From Clytia hemisphaerica (lineage: Eukaryota > Cnidaria > Hydrozoa > Leptothecata > Clytiidae): a DNA stretch of 64,000 bases. Made by a program: the position numbers and the translations under genes. The stretch covers positions 1,083,044-1,147,043 of the forward strand of contig CACVBU010000865.1 of NCBI GenBank assembly GCA_902728285.1. The letters run 5' to 3'. A model generated the notes under the pieces. It did not search any database. It saw only the letters and a program-made list of their open reading frames with translations, and had not been told where the DNA came from. Below, one piece after another: positions 21,240 through 32,720 of the stretch (the stretch's first letter is position 1; each line of letters begins with the position of its first letter).

Positions 21240-23510
21240 TCCTTTTATTATTTTTGGTTCACGGTAAAAAGATCTACTAAAAAATTCCTTGCGTGCAAAA
21301 TGTTGTTTTGATTTAGATATCTTCGTTCCGTTGAATGAAAGCATGCTAATTAGTTTTTAGTGACTACATCGTTAAAGTTTTCTTTTCGAAAAAATCCACT
21401 TCACGTTTCTTACATTTCAACAATCTGTGACCTGATAGGGAGAGTACAATTTAGTGATTGATTGATAACTTTGGTATGTATTTGTTTATGTTTGATTTTT
21501 TATTTCGAAGACCAGCCTACAGCTATGTTGAAATGACAAGACGCATTTCGATATTAAACGAGGCTCAACAAAGAGAGCCATCCAACTAACGACTCCTGTT
21601 TTTTCAAAAATTTGCTAACTATATTTTGTTTTTCCAATTCCATATGTATTTCTTGTTACTAAACTAAAAAGAAAAATATTATATACCTTTAAAATGTTTA
21701 AAATGAAACTTTTGAGCTAAAAAATCAACAACCAAAGCTTCCCGCCTCTCCTTACGGAAAGTTCTATGCTACTATGGAATTATTATAGACACTGGAAAAA
21801 CAATGAGCTGAATTTTTTCAATTTCTCATGTACAAGCCTTGTCCGCAAGAATGACATTATTGTTCACCCTCCTTCCACTATTAGATAATTGTTCGTAGCA
21901 TTTTAATTGCATTTCTTATCAAAATACACTTATCCAGTTCCCAAATGAGACTTTAAGTTCTCTTCCGAGATTCAAACTCACCTAGTTAATTACTAATTAT
22001 ACCTCGATATGACGTTTTAAATTTCGAGAAAGATCCAAAAACATGCTATGTATAAGAAATTTAATATTGACACCAGATATTTTTAAACTTCAACCTCAAG
22101 AAAGCCACCGTGCCATCACGTGCCACCAAAAGATTTTCATACCACAGTGGAGCTATGAGACTCACGTCTAATATATATCAATCTCAGCTCTTCTCGGAGA
22201 TGTATTGGAAAGATATTTCCAATTCAAAATTTCGCGTCATTATAAGCATTTTGTTTTATTTTACTCGTCTGATGATGTTTTTCTCACACCAGATTTCATA
22301 AATGTATTCGGTTGGTATTTTAGCATTTATTTTCAAACTTTTAGCCAGGAAAAGTACGATCAGAAAAAGTTAAAGAACTTTTTAGAAATAAGAGTATTAA
22401 TTATTTTTCAAAATCAGAGTCCTTCGAGCCGCCATGACAGTTTTCCTTTGCGGACAAAGCCTGTACATCGATTGTTTTCTGAAACAATAGAAAGACAATA
22501 CTCCGCTCTCCACCGTTTCATTCGATGTTTATCCAGAGCCTCTATAATAAATCCATTATGCTACCATTTTTAATTCTCGGCTTTCGATTTTTTGGCGCTT
22601 CATTATGCAGTTCCCTCTACATCCCGCGTGAGTTCCCTCATAAAAGAATCCAAATTTAGACCATAAATTTGAATAAATTATTGCGCGCGCAGCGCGTATC
22701 TCGTTTGGTAAAATGTGAGCGCGATATACTAAAATGCCCTATATGGCTAAACTTTTTTGTTTCGTGCATTGCTACATGACTCTCGTGTTTCCTCAGATCG
22801 CTCCGTTTTCGCACTAAATCCTCATATTGCAACAAGTGAACTTCTATGATTGGTTTGTTTTCCCCGTTTTCCCGCGGGTTTATTCATTTGAACCGGTTGC
22901 TATTGCCTACCTACAAAAAACTTTCTCTTCTTGCCAGCATAGTCCTTCTTCTGTTGGTTCAAGAACAAAGAGAGTTGTCTACACCTTCTACATGATGATT
23001 AAACTGCTGTCAGGCTGTTGCCAAACTATAGAATATCCTAGGGAAGTACCACCTTCGTACAACAACTGTTGCTCCTTCACAATCTTTCTTTGGTTTTTGT
23101 GAGTTGAATTGGATCATGATTTTTGTGTGATTGTCACAACACAAGAAATGATTTTAATGATGATGAAGTTTTCTTATTATTCCTTCCTGTTGAAAAAAAC
23201 AGCAGGATGGTATTGTCAACTTTCAGAACAAACTAACTGCAGTTTTGCCTGTATATTTACATAAATTGTGGTGACAAGGCAAGTGACTGAATATTTGTGG
23301 ATAAATCTGAAAAAGAAACACTGACTGTCAGCATCAAAGAAGAATCGTTTATGGTCCTTTGTCTCCAAGTTATCCAAGTAAGTAAGTATAAAAATTTGAA
23401 TCTGGGAGCGAAATTGACTGATTATTGATGATTGAATTTTACTTGGTGCTTCTTCTACAACAATAATGACACTCATCCAGTCATCTGGTAAGTGAAACCT
23501 CTTTGTGAGG
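21240..23510. other. Gene-poor AT-rich stretch
   Basis: Scattered short open frames (for example 22110-22573 and 22827-23102) show no recognised motif, splice structure or codon bias. A GC-rich spot, ttgcgcgcgcagcgcg, lies at about 22681. Nothing supportable was found. Confidence 0.4.
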
Positions 23511-24370
23511 GAAATTCTATAGCGGCCAGTTTACAAATCTTAAAGTGCTGACAACCGGAACGTACACAACGCTCACGGGATACGACCAACAAAGAACGTT
23601 AACTTCTGAAAAAGTTAGCTAATCCCATTGAATATGGATGTAGACAATTGAAAATCACCTCACATATACACAAACACTTTTATCGCAAACTTTGAAATTA
23701 TCTTCCGCTTGCGTTTAAAATGTTGAATATTTTTGTTATGAATTTGGAGATTTTCCTTTGCATGCGTTCCAAATGTGGAATACTTTTGCCATGAATTTGG
23801 AGATTTTCTTCAACGTGCTATTAAAACGTGGAAAACTTTTGTCGTGAGCTATTAACTTTTCCTTTACATGCGTTTAAAATGGGGAAAACTTTTGTCGTGA
23901 ACTATTAACTTTTCCTTTGCATGCGTTTGAAATGGGAAAAACTTTTATTGTGAACTATGAACTTTTCCTTTGCATGCGTTTAAGATGGAGAAAACTTTTG
24001 TCGTGAAATATGAACTTTTTGTCATGAATAGGGAGATTTCTTGCAACATGCATTTAAAAATTGGAAAACTTTTGTCGTGAATTATGAACTTTCCTTTGCA
24101 TGCGTTTAAAATGTGGTTTAATACTTTTGTCTTGAATTTTCCTTTTTTGCATTCTTTTGGAAAAATGAAATTGTTTTCCTGGAAAAATGAAATAGTTTCC
24201 CTGGCTTGAAAGTTTTTCTTTTTGGCATTAGGTGAGACCAAATTAATTTGTTGTACTACAGGCCTTTCCGACCCTATTTTTTCAAAATAGAAAAAATGAT
24301 AATGTTTCAAAATAGAAAAAATAATAATATTAAATTTGCAACTGAACAAGTTGAAAAATCAATTTGTAAA
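23511..24370 (+). repeat. Segmental repeat copy 1 with minisatellite
   Basis: Begins gggaaattctatagcggcca, contains a ~53-bp minisatellite (about 23690-24145, roughly eight variable units) and ends with the block ggtgagaccaaattaatttg through gaacaagttgaaaaatcaat. The same order recurs from 24844. Confidence 0.8.
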
Positions 24371-24843
24371 TTCATCCCAAAACTTAGATGAATCCAAAAT
24401 ATCACAATGGAAATGACACAAATATCATTCATCAATAAAGAGGAAAAAGTCTGGTGCTTCAAAATGTTACAATTTTTTTAGATCTTGGTTTTCTGACCCT
24501 AGATTTTCAGAGATTTAATTTCATTATATGCTGACTTGCTCACCAGGAATGACCCATACTGTATTCTTTGAAAGGCCTTCCTGTAGAACAATAAATAAAA
24601 ATTGTTGTGCCTTATTTCAAAAAAAAATTATAGAATAGACCTTTTGTTATTTACGATTTCATATTGAATAATTAAAAACAATAACATTAAAACAATAAAT
24701 CACTAATGTATAATTAGTTTAAGTGGATTCTAAAGTCTGTCCAGATATAATTGGCAGTGAAAACAAGAATGCCTGTAACTTTTGATAGTCAAATATAATT
24801 ATGGAAATTTGTTTTGCTTGTTTTAGAGAACCAAAAGAACCAA

Positions 24844-26220
24844 GGGAAATTCTATAGCGGCCAATTTACAAATTTTAAAGCGCTGCCAACCCGAACGTAC
24901 ACAACGAAGAACGTTAACTTCTGAAAAAGTTAGCTAATCCCATTGAATATGGATGTAGACAATTGAACATCACCTCACATATACACAAACACTTTTATTG
25001 CAAACTTTGAAATTATCTTCCGCTTGCGATTGAAATGTGAAAAACTTTTGTCGTGAATTATGGACTTTCCTTTGCATGCGTTCCAAATGTGGAATACTTT
25101 TGCCATGAATTTGGAGATTTTCTTCAACATGCTATTAAAACGTGGAAAACTTTTGTCGTGAACTATTAACTTTTCCTTTGCATGCGTTTTAAATGGGGAA
25201 AACTTTTGTCGTGAACTATTAACTTTTCCTTCGCATGCGTTTCAAATGGGGAAAACTTTTATTGTGAACTATGAACTTTTCCTTTGCATGCGTTTAAAAT
25301 GGAGAAAACTTTTGTCGTGAACTATTAACTTTTTCTTCACCGTGTGTTTAAAACTTGGAAAACTTTTGTCGTGAATTATGAACTTTTCCTTCGCATGCAT
25401 TTAAAATGGGGAAAACTTTTGTCGTGAACTATTAACTTTTCCTTTGCATGCGTTTAAAATGGGGAAAACTTTTGTCGTGAACTATTAACTTTTCCTTCAC
25501 CGTGTGTTTAAAACTTGGAAAACTTTTGTCGTGAATTATGAACTTTTCCTTTGCATGCGTTTAAAATGGGGAAAACTTTTGTCATGAACTATTAACTTTT
25601 CCTTTGCATGCGTTTAAAATGGGGAAAACTTTTGTCGTGAACTATTAACTTTTCCTTCGCATGCGTTTAAAATGGGGAAAACTTTTGTTCTGAACTATTA
25701 ACTTTTCCTTCGCATGCGTTTAAAATGGGGAAAACTTTTGTCATGAACTATTAACTTTTCCTTCGCATGAGTTTAATTGGGGAAAACTTTTGTCGTGAAC
25801 TATGAACTTTTCCTTCGCATGCGTTTGAAATGTGGAATATTTTTGTCATGAATTTGGAGATTTTTTTCCACATGCGCTCAAAATGTGGAATACTTTTGTC
25901 ATGAATATGGAGATTTCTTTCAACATGCATTTAAAACTTGGAAAACTTTTGTCGTGAATTATGAACTTTCCTTTGCATGCGTTTAAAATGTGGTTTAAAA
26001 ATTTTGTCATGAATTTTCCTTTTTTGTATTCTTTTGGAAAAAAGAAACTGTTTCCCTGGCTTGAAAGTTTTTCTTTTTGGCATTAGGTGAGACCAAATTA
26101 ATTTGTTGTACTACAGGCCTGACCACCCTATTTTTTCAAAATAGAAAAAATGATAATATTTCAAAATAGAAAAAATAATAATATTGAATTTGCAACTGAA
26201 CAAGTTGAAAATCAATTTGT
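24844..26220 (+). repeat. Segmental repeat copy 2 with expanded minisatellite
   Basis: Same flanks as the 23511 copy. The minisatellite at about 25010-26010 has about 18 units of roughly 53 bp (tttgcatgcgtttaaaatgg, ggaaaacttttgtcgtgaac, tattaacttttcc). Units contain the palindrome GCATGC. The right flank runs into the assembly gap. Confidence 0.85.
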
Positions 26221-26637
26221 NNNNNNNNNNNNNNNNNNNNNNNNNNNNNNNNNNNNNNNNNNNNNNNNNNNNNNNNNNNNNNNNNNNNNNNNNNNNNNNN
26301 NNNNNNNNNNNNNNNNNNNNNNNNNNNNNNNNNNNNNNNNNNNNNNNNNNNNNNNNNNNNNNNNNNNNNNNNNNNNNNNNNNNNNNNNNNNNNNNNNNNN
26401 NNNNNNNNNNNNNNNNNNNNNNNNNNNNNNNNNNNNNNNNNNNNNNNNNNNNNNNNNNNNNNNNNNNNNNNNNNNNNNNNNNNNNNNNNNNNNNNNNNNN
26501 NNNNNNNNNNNNNNNNNNNNNNNNNNNNNNNNNNNNNNNNNNNNNNNNNNNNNNNNNNNNNNNNNNNNNNNNNNNNNNNNNNNNNNNNNNNNNNNNNNNN
26601 NNNNNNNNNNNNNNNNNNNNNNNNNNNNNNNNNNNNN
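26221..26637. other. Assembly gap (417 N)
   Basis: An unresolved run starting exactly at the end of the second repeat copy. It probably marks further repeat copies that could not be assembled. Confidence 0.99.
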
Positions 26638-27789
26638 CGGAAAATATGGTCTCGGGCATAACAGTAATCTCGGAAGATCGCCGTGTAACGTAAAAGTTAT
26701 ACTTATTTCCAAACCCCCTGTTAATTACATGTGCACTTGAGGGTGAATCAATTAGTATTTCACATTCCCTTCTCTTTAAAACAACTTACATAAATTGTTG
26801 GTACTAGTATTGTGCATTAGCTTGAATTTTTTATATGTTCTTCTTAGGAGCTCGTCCACAGTCAGCAACATACTCTAAGCTGCCTACTCGTCGGCAGAAG
26901 CACCCCTACACTGGAAGATTTGGTTTCCGCATCATATCTGCTACTATGATGCGGAAATGGTACCATACTAAAGACTTCAGAACACTTCAGAAGGCTTCTA
27001 CGCTGCTCCAGAGATGCACCAGATATTTCTCCTGTGGTAGCTCCTGAGCTTGCTCCTATGGTTGCTTCTGAGATGGCTACAGACAGCTACATTGGCTTTT
27101 AATGTTCCACAGATGTTATGCCCTTATATACATCATAAAGTTTGTGTTTTATTTGAAATACCCATAGTCTTTCCTTACTTCATTCAATTGTCTTTCTCTT
27201 ACTGTTTAGAGCCGTGTTTGTAAAAGCCAACGAGATGATTTAGGCAATGCTAAGAATGGTGAGTACATGATAATTACAAGGATTTGGGAGGATGAGGTGA
27301 TAAGTAAGGGATATAGTGTAATTATATCAATTTTTTATGCTTTACAGATTGCTTCGTTTAATGTGATGCAGCTGAAGGTATATATCGCAATTGGTTATTT
27401 TTTCTTACGCATACCTTTCCAGAAAGAAATGAAAGAAATTGCCCCAATTCATTTCTAAACCTTACATTATGGAATTTATTAAAAGATATGTTAACCAATA
27501 TACCCTTCATAGTTAGTACGAAAAGGCTAAATTTTGACTGTTATTTTCTTACAGCTGTGGGCAAGATAGTACCCGTCTATCGCTTCAATTCGGCAATCTC
27601 CAAATGTCGAATTCCTTGTTCAGCAGGTAGACGGGTCCGATTGAACAAGTGGATTCGTTCTCGCAATAGCCGTGCGCAACTTCCCTAAATGAAAAAATCG
27701 GGAAAACACTTTTCTTTTATTATCGTGAGTGTGACACCGCATAAAATTAATTATTTTTGCGCGATCAAAACAAATCAAATCAAAACAAA
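26638..27789. other. Unassigned stretch upstream of the helicase
   Basis: A possible exon follows ttcttag at about 26848 and is open for about 200 bp in one frame, but no family was recognised. At about 27555-27690 a GC-richer block contains acccgtctatcgc and aggtagacgggt as a short inverted pair. No gene call is justified. Confidence 0.35.
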
Positions 27790-29923
27790 ATGGCCGCTGC
27801 TCAAGTTGACTTGCTGAAACAGAAAGAAGAAACAAGTCTTGAGAAACTTTCAAATAGAATTATTCAACAATTGAATACAGAGTATAGAGTCAATCCAAAA
27901 CAAATTCAAGCCATCGAAAATGTTATAAATGGGAAGGACAGACACACTGGCAATTTTACCTACCACCTATGGTAAAAGTTTGATATATCAAATGCTACCA
28001 TCACTGTTTCGTGAACTGAAAAAAACATCCAATCATTATTGTCATTTCACCATTGAAAGCCTTAATCAAAAACCAGTTAGATGAAGTGAAAGAACTTGAA
28101 TCATATTTTCACCTAAAAGGTTGCAGTTTGGATGATCATTCTACTGTCGAGTTGATCAAAAAAGGAAATTTCAACATAATTTTTGGAAATCCTGAAATCT
28201 GGTTGTCGACGACCGTAAAAGAATTGTTGTCTTCTAGTTTCTCCAGACAAAACTTAGTGTGTGTTGTTGTTGATGAAGCTCATAAAGTATCCTGGTATGT
28301 ATTTTTGAATTATTATACATTAATCTTTTTTACAAGTGTATCGCAGAGAATTTTAAACAACAACATCATCATAGCCTGAGTTATAATTTGTCACCTAGAT
28401 TTATGGGAGACAATTCTTAAACTTTTAAAGGAATAAAAAACAGGAAAAATTCTTTCTTTCAAAGAGTTTCATATGTCATATTCTCTTTTCTTTTTCCAGT
28501 GCTGTAATAATAATAAGGAGATTGTGAGTTATAGTTTAATTGAATCAAATGTAGATTAGGCTAACAATGGACTAGACTAATAAATGTTTTTTTGTTTTTT
28601 TATCAGGGGTGTTTCTGGTTCATCGTCATCAACGGAGCACATTTTTCGTGAGGCATTTGGACGCATCGGGGAAATAAGATCATTCTGTGCAGAAAAAGTA
28701 CCCATACTAGCACTTAGTGCCACTGTTGATATAGATTTTTCAGACATTGTTAAAGCCTTTTGTGGGTTATCAAAGTACGTAAAATTGATTCATTCTTGCA
28801 GCGACCGTCAAAACATTCGTTTGTCACTCGTTACAATGAAAAATAAATCAGCTCAATGTTTTAATTGGCTTTTTAAATCCATTGTTGAAGATAAAATCAA
28901 CTGTCCAAAAGTCCTGATGTATTGCAAGTCCCAAACTCTTGTGTCTTGGCTTTTTGGGCAGTTTGAGTCAGTTTTAGGTGATGTGATGTACAATAACAAT
29001 CTTACAAACCCAAAAAACCTTCTAGTTAATATGTTTCACTGTGACAGCCCTGATTCCGTAAAATCTCGATGTTTGGATTCCTTAACAAGTCATGAAATTC
29101 AATCACCCAGAGTTGTCATAGCCACGAGTGCTATCGGTTGTGGTATTAATGTTAAGGGATTGAAGTATGTATGTCACTTTAGACTTGCCAATTCTCTGGT
29201 TGACTATTGCCAGCAAATTGGTCGTGCTGGTCGAAATAACGAATCTGATTGCCATGCCATCCTGTATTCATATGCTGCATCAAAAAAAGGAGTCAACATA
29301 AAAATGAAAGACTATACCGTTCTTGATGGTCAATGCCTTCGTACTAAGTTGTTTTCACCTTTCAGTGAAACAAGTCATGTCCCCTCACTTACTGTTGGGC
29401 ACAACTGCTGTAGTTTTTGTACAACTTCGTGTGACTGTGGTATCGATCATCAGCCTCTTTTTGATTTTGAAAAAGAAAATTATTTTTGTGAAGACACACC
29501 AAAAGTAGCCATACGGGATGTTTCTACTGGAGACAAGGAAGCTATTTCGTCTATGATCTTTAAATACCACCATGATAGATGCACTGAGAATTTGCACTTA
29601 CCTTCATAATCTGTAACTGGTTTACCTGAATCTATAGTGAATGATATTGTGAATCAACTTGAGTTTATTGATTCACCAGCTTATTTAATAATTTAAAATA
29701 ATTTAAAAAATCCATATTGGAATTTAACTTGGCAGAAAGTATTTTTCAACTCATCTCAAATTTCTTTTCAAGTAAAGATAAAAGTGAGACAGAAAGTGAA
29801 CTTTCTGATATTGATATGGATATTGATACTGTGACCAAAATTGAAACTCTTAGCACTGAAAAATATGTATTTTCAGATTATGAGTACTTATCAGATATCG
29901 ATATAGACCTTGATAATTTGTGA
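27790..29923 (+). pseudogene. RecQ-like DNA helicase, frameshifted
   Basis: Starts at ATG 27790 (M-A-A-A-Q-V-D). It has the RecQ leader (P-K-Q-I-Q-A-I-E), Walker A P-T-T-Y-G-K-S, S-P-L-K-A-L, DEAH box V-V-D-E-A-H-K-V-S-W, motif III A-L-S-A-T-V, I-A-T-S-A-I-G-C-G-I-N and motif VI Q-I-G-R-A-G-R. A C-terminal cysteine cluster follows (H-N-C-C-S-F-C ... C-D-C). A phase-matched intron runs 28295-28606 (donor GTATGT, acceptor TATCAG). Frameshifts lie near 27940 and in an A8 run at 28019-28026. A TAA near 29609 interrupts a C-terminal extension that carries on in a shifted frame to about 29923 with an S-D-I-D-I-D-rich acidic tail. The protein would unwind DNA using ATP, but this copy is broken. Confidence 0.8.
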
Positions 29924-30570
29924 TTTATTATTTTTTCATTTTTTTTCTTTTTTTTGCAGTCAGTATACATAATATTATTTACATTTTCTAGATATTTTAC
30001 ATCAAAACATATAAGTGGAGAAATTTTTATAACCTTCAACAATTCAAAAATGCTTTTGAAAAAAACATCTTTTCGGCACAGTGAAATATTAATATTGTTA
30101 TCCATGAAAATGTCTTCTCTTAACTTTCCTATTTATAAACACGTTTACACTCAGCCTTTTTTCTTTGGGTCCATTTCAAGAGCTTATCAATGTCTAATAA
30201 TGATAACGTCCGTTCAAGAATTAAGTGGAAGTGCCAGTATCTTAGGTACAGAATAATATGTTATTTAAAAGTGCCACTATTTGAATATGTACTTTTTGTC
30301 ACATAAAGATGCTCTTTACTCCGAAATTTCCTACAAATTGCTTGTAACAGGCCAACCCTTAATAAAACCTGGCTTTTCAACTTTACATTTAAAGCCACTT
30401 TGGAAATTTTACAATATTGTATTTTATTTTTTTTGATTCAATTGGTTTTACTTTTAAAAAGTGCATCTAATTATAATATCAAGTGTTTACTATAAAAAAT
30501 TTTATTAATCATTGAAAGATTGAAGTTTCTTTCTCCCAAGTTTTCATGACAATTTTGTTCAATTAATAGG

Positions 30571-31510
30571 CTACCGAAAAATGTGGGCAATCCTTAAAGA
30601 TAGGAATACAAGTGAAAAGGGAAACTGTTATGAAATTGTTAGCTGAGGCTGATCCTGAAGGTTCTGCTGCCAGAAAGAAGAAACGTTTAAAGAGACGTAT
30701 ATATTCTGTTCCTGGTCCAGATTTCCTATGGCATAAACTCAAGCCATTCGGATTTTCTGTACACGGCTGTATAGATGGATACTCAAGAAGGCTCATTTGG
30801 TTAAAGGTCTCTTCATCAAATAAATCACCTGAAACTATGGCAAAGTTTTACATGGATGCAATAAAAAGAATTAAGGCAGTTCCAACAAGAATGAGATCAG
30901 ACGATGGCTCTGAAGTTAGTATTATTGAGCCAATACAGATTTTGCTTAGAGCAGACCATGACGAGGAATTTTCTGGTGCTGCTAGTTTCTGCATTGGAAC
31001 ATCGCCTGCAAATCAAAGAATTGAATCATTCTGGTCACAGTTGACAAAAGAAAAACCAGCATGGTGGAGAATTTTTTTTAAAGAATTATCTGCGTAAGGA
31101 TTCATTGATGGCTCTAATCCTTTGGTCATTGAATGTCTACGGTATTGTATCATAGATCTAATCAGAAAAGATCTGCAAGATGTGGCTATCAGGTGGAATA
31201 AACATCATATAGCTCCTTCAAAAAAAAAAATTCTGCCTTGCCAAATGGTAAACCAGATTGCTTGTATTTCCTCCCAGAGCGCTATGATACTATTACATAC
31301 AGAAAAGAAGTATCTGATATGGAAATAAAGCAATTCGATGATCCACATTTTGCATCTTGTGTTGCTGATAATGACGAAAATTTTGTTGAATTTGCTCGTA
31401 TCGCTCTATCATCTGAAGGGCTGCCTATGAAACCTGACTCACTTACATCAGCTTTTAAGATGCATTTTTTTCTGCTTGAAGTTATCGGTGAAATTTTTGA
31501 TTCATATTGA
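30571..31510 (+). pseudogene. DDE integrase-core protein, broken
   Basis: Pieces in three frames: G-Y-R-K-M-W-A-I-L (about 30571), then E-T-V-M-K-L-L-A-E-A-D-P-E-G and K-P-F-G-F-S-V-H-G-C-I-D-G-Y-S-R-R from 30612, then N-Q-R-I-E-S-F-W, W-W-R-I-F-F-K-E-L. A TAA at 31095 and an A11 run at 31220-31230 break the frame; the C-terminus ends at 31510. This resembles an integrase-core family with a conserved W-H-x-D-G-Y-D-K-L-K-P-F-G block. Here the text reads W-H-K-L-K-P-F-G, so the short segment that should hold the first catalytic Asp is missing. It lies 0.65 kb downstream of the helicase in the same orientation. Confidence 0.75.
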
Positions 31511-32720
31511 ACTTGCCTTTTGAATTAGTCACACAATAGACAATGGAATATTATTATGGAATCATGTTATAACTAAAAATGTTTGACACAACAAAAATAT
31601 GACTATGCATTTAGTATAGGAACCTTTTTTTGTTGATAATCTCTCAGTAAATTAACTTTGAATAACCAGGGGAAATTCAACCCAGTTATAGTGTCTCCTC
31701 CCCCTAGAGTTAAGGATGGTTACACCCTAAAATATTCCAAATTAATAGAGGCTGACAGGCTTTTGGGGGTGCCTAAGGTACTCTCGTTGCTATTAAGGTT
31801 GTATCTTCCGGTGTGAATATCTTTTTTCATGAGATATTTTTAATTCGATTTTTAACCATAAAAATTTTCAACTTTTCGTTTTAAAGCGATATATTCAAAA
31901 TCTACATTAATTTTGCTTTTTAATGGTACCCATAACAATTAATGTTGAAGAAATTTTATAAATTCAAATTGTGGAAATATGTCCTTAATAAAAAAAAATT
32001 TCAGTATTTTTGAAGCTGTGGGACTATTTTTAAATTCTACATCTTGAGAATTGTCTTGAGCCAAACTCTTTCTATCAGTGTTTGTCAAGGGGGTTTATAT
32101 TCGATTTTTTTTCTTTGAATTTTTGGCGGTCAAAAGTTGAAAAAGACGATTTCTTAATCATTTCAATAGATAAAAGCCTTTATATCTCTAAGTATAGATA
32201 TGAAACCATATCCTCCTGAACAAACTTCGTTTATTTATTATAATTTAAATGGAATGAAATAGAAAATTTCGTCGAAGTTTTGAAATTAATCCCGCTATAA
32301 CAATTTTAATGTAATTTACTAGTAGATCGTTGCTTGTAGAGATTTTACTGACCTAATTTGCAGAATATTTTTTACGCAATAAGCAAACAACTGGCCCATA
32401 ATACAAAAAAGAAATGTATAGATTCAATTAACTCCGATAGCTAAAATACATTAAATGGCTTTATCACCTCAATAGATAAAAGATCCAATGGCCCTTTTAC
32501 AATTTGTTTTCTTGTTAATAAGCAAACAAATGGTCCACAATACAATAAAGAAATGTTTTTATCCAATTGTTAAATGGTTTCATTATCTCAATAGAGATCC
32601 CATGGCCCTTTTAGAATTTACTCTTTTGTTTCTAGCCTCCAGCTGTATTTCGAGCGGGAAAAATTTTTGGCGGGGAAAAGATCCCTTTCCCCTTTTTCTT
32701 ACTCCATTCTCATTGAAAAA
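31511..32720. other. AT-rich spacer with an old local duplication
   Basis: Two diverged copies of about 110 bp, near 32382-32505 and 32520-32626, share aagcaaacaa.tgg.cca.aatac and atggcccttttagaattt-like blocks. No coding potential otherwise. Confidence 0.5.

Noticed and set aside
22110-23102. Small plus-strand frames that might be exons
   Set aside because: No conserved motif, no convincing splice pairing, composition like the flanks.
25010-26010. CRISPR-like regular array
   Set aside because: The whole ~53-bp unit is repeated with scattered changes; there are no unique spacers, and the sequence is eukaryotic.
26111-26740. Open frames across the N run
   Set aside because: They exist only because N codons are not stops; no information inside.
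27555-27690. Terminal inverted repeat of a helicase/integrase element
   Set aside because: The acccgtct/agacgggt pair is only about 8 bp, local, and has no partner downstream of the integrase.
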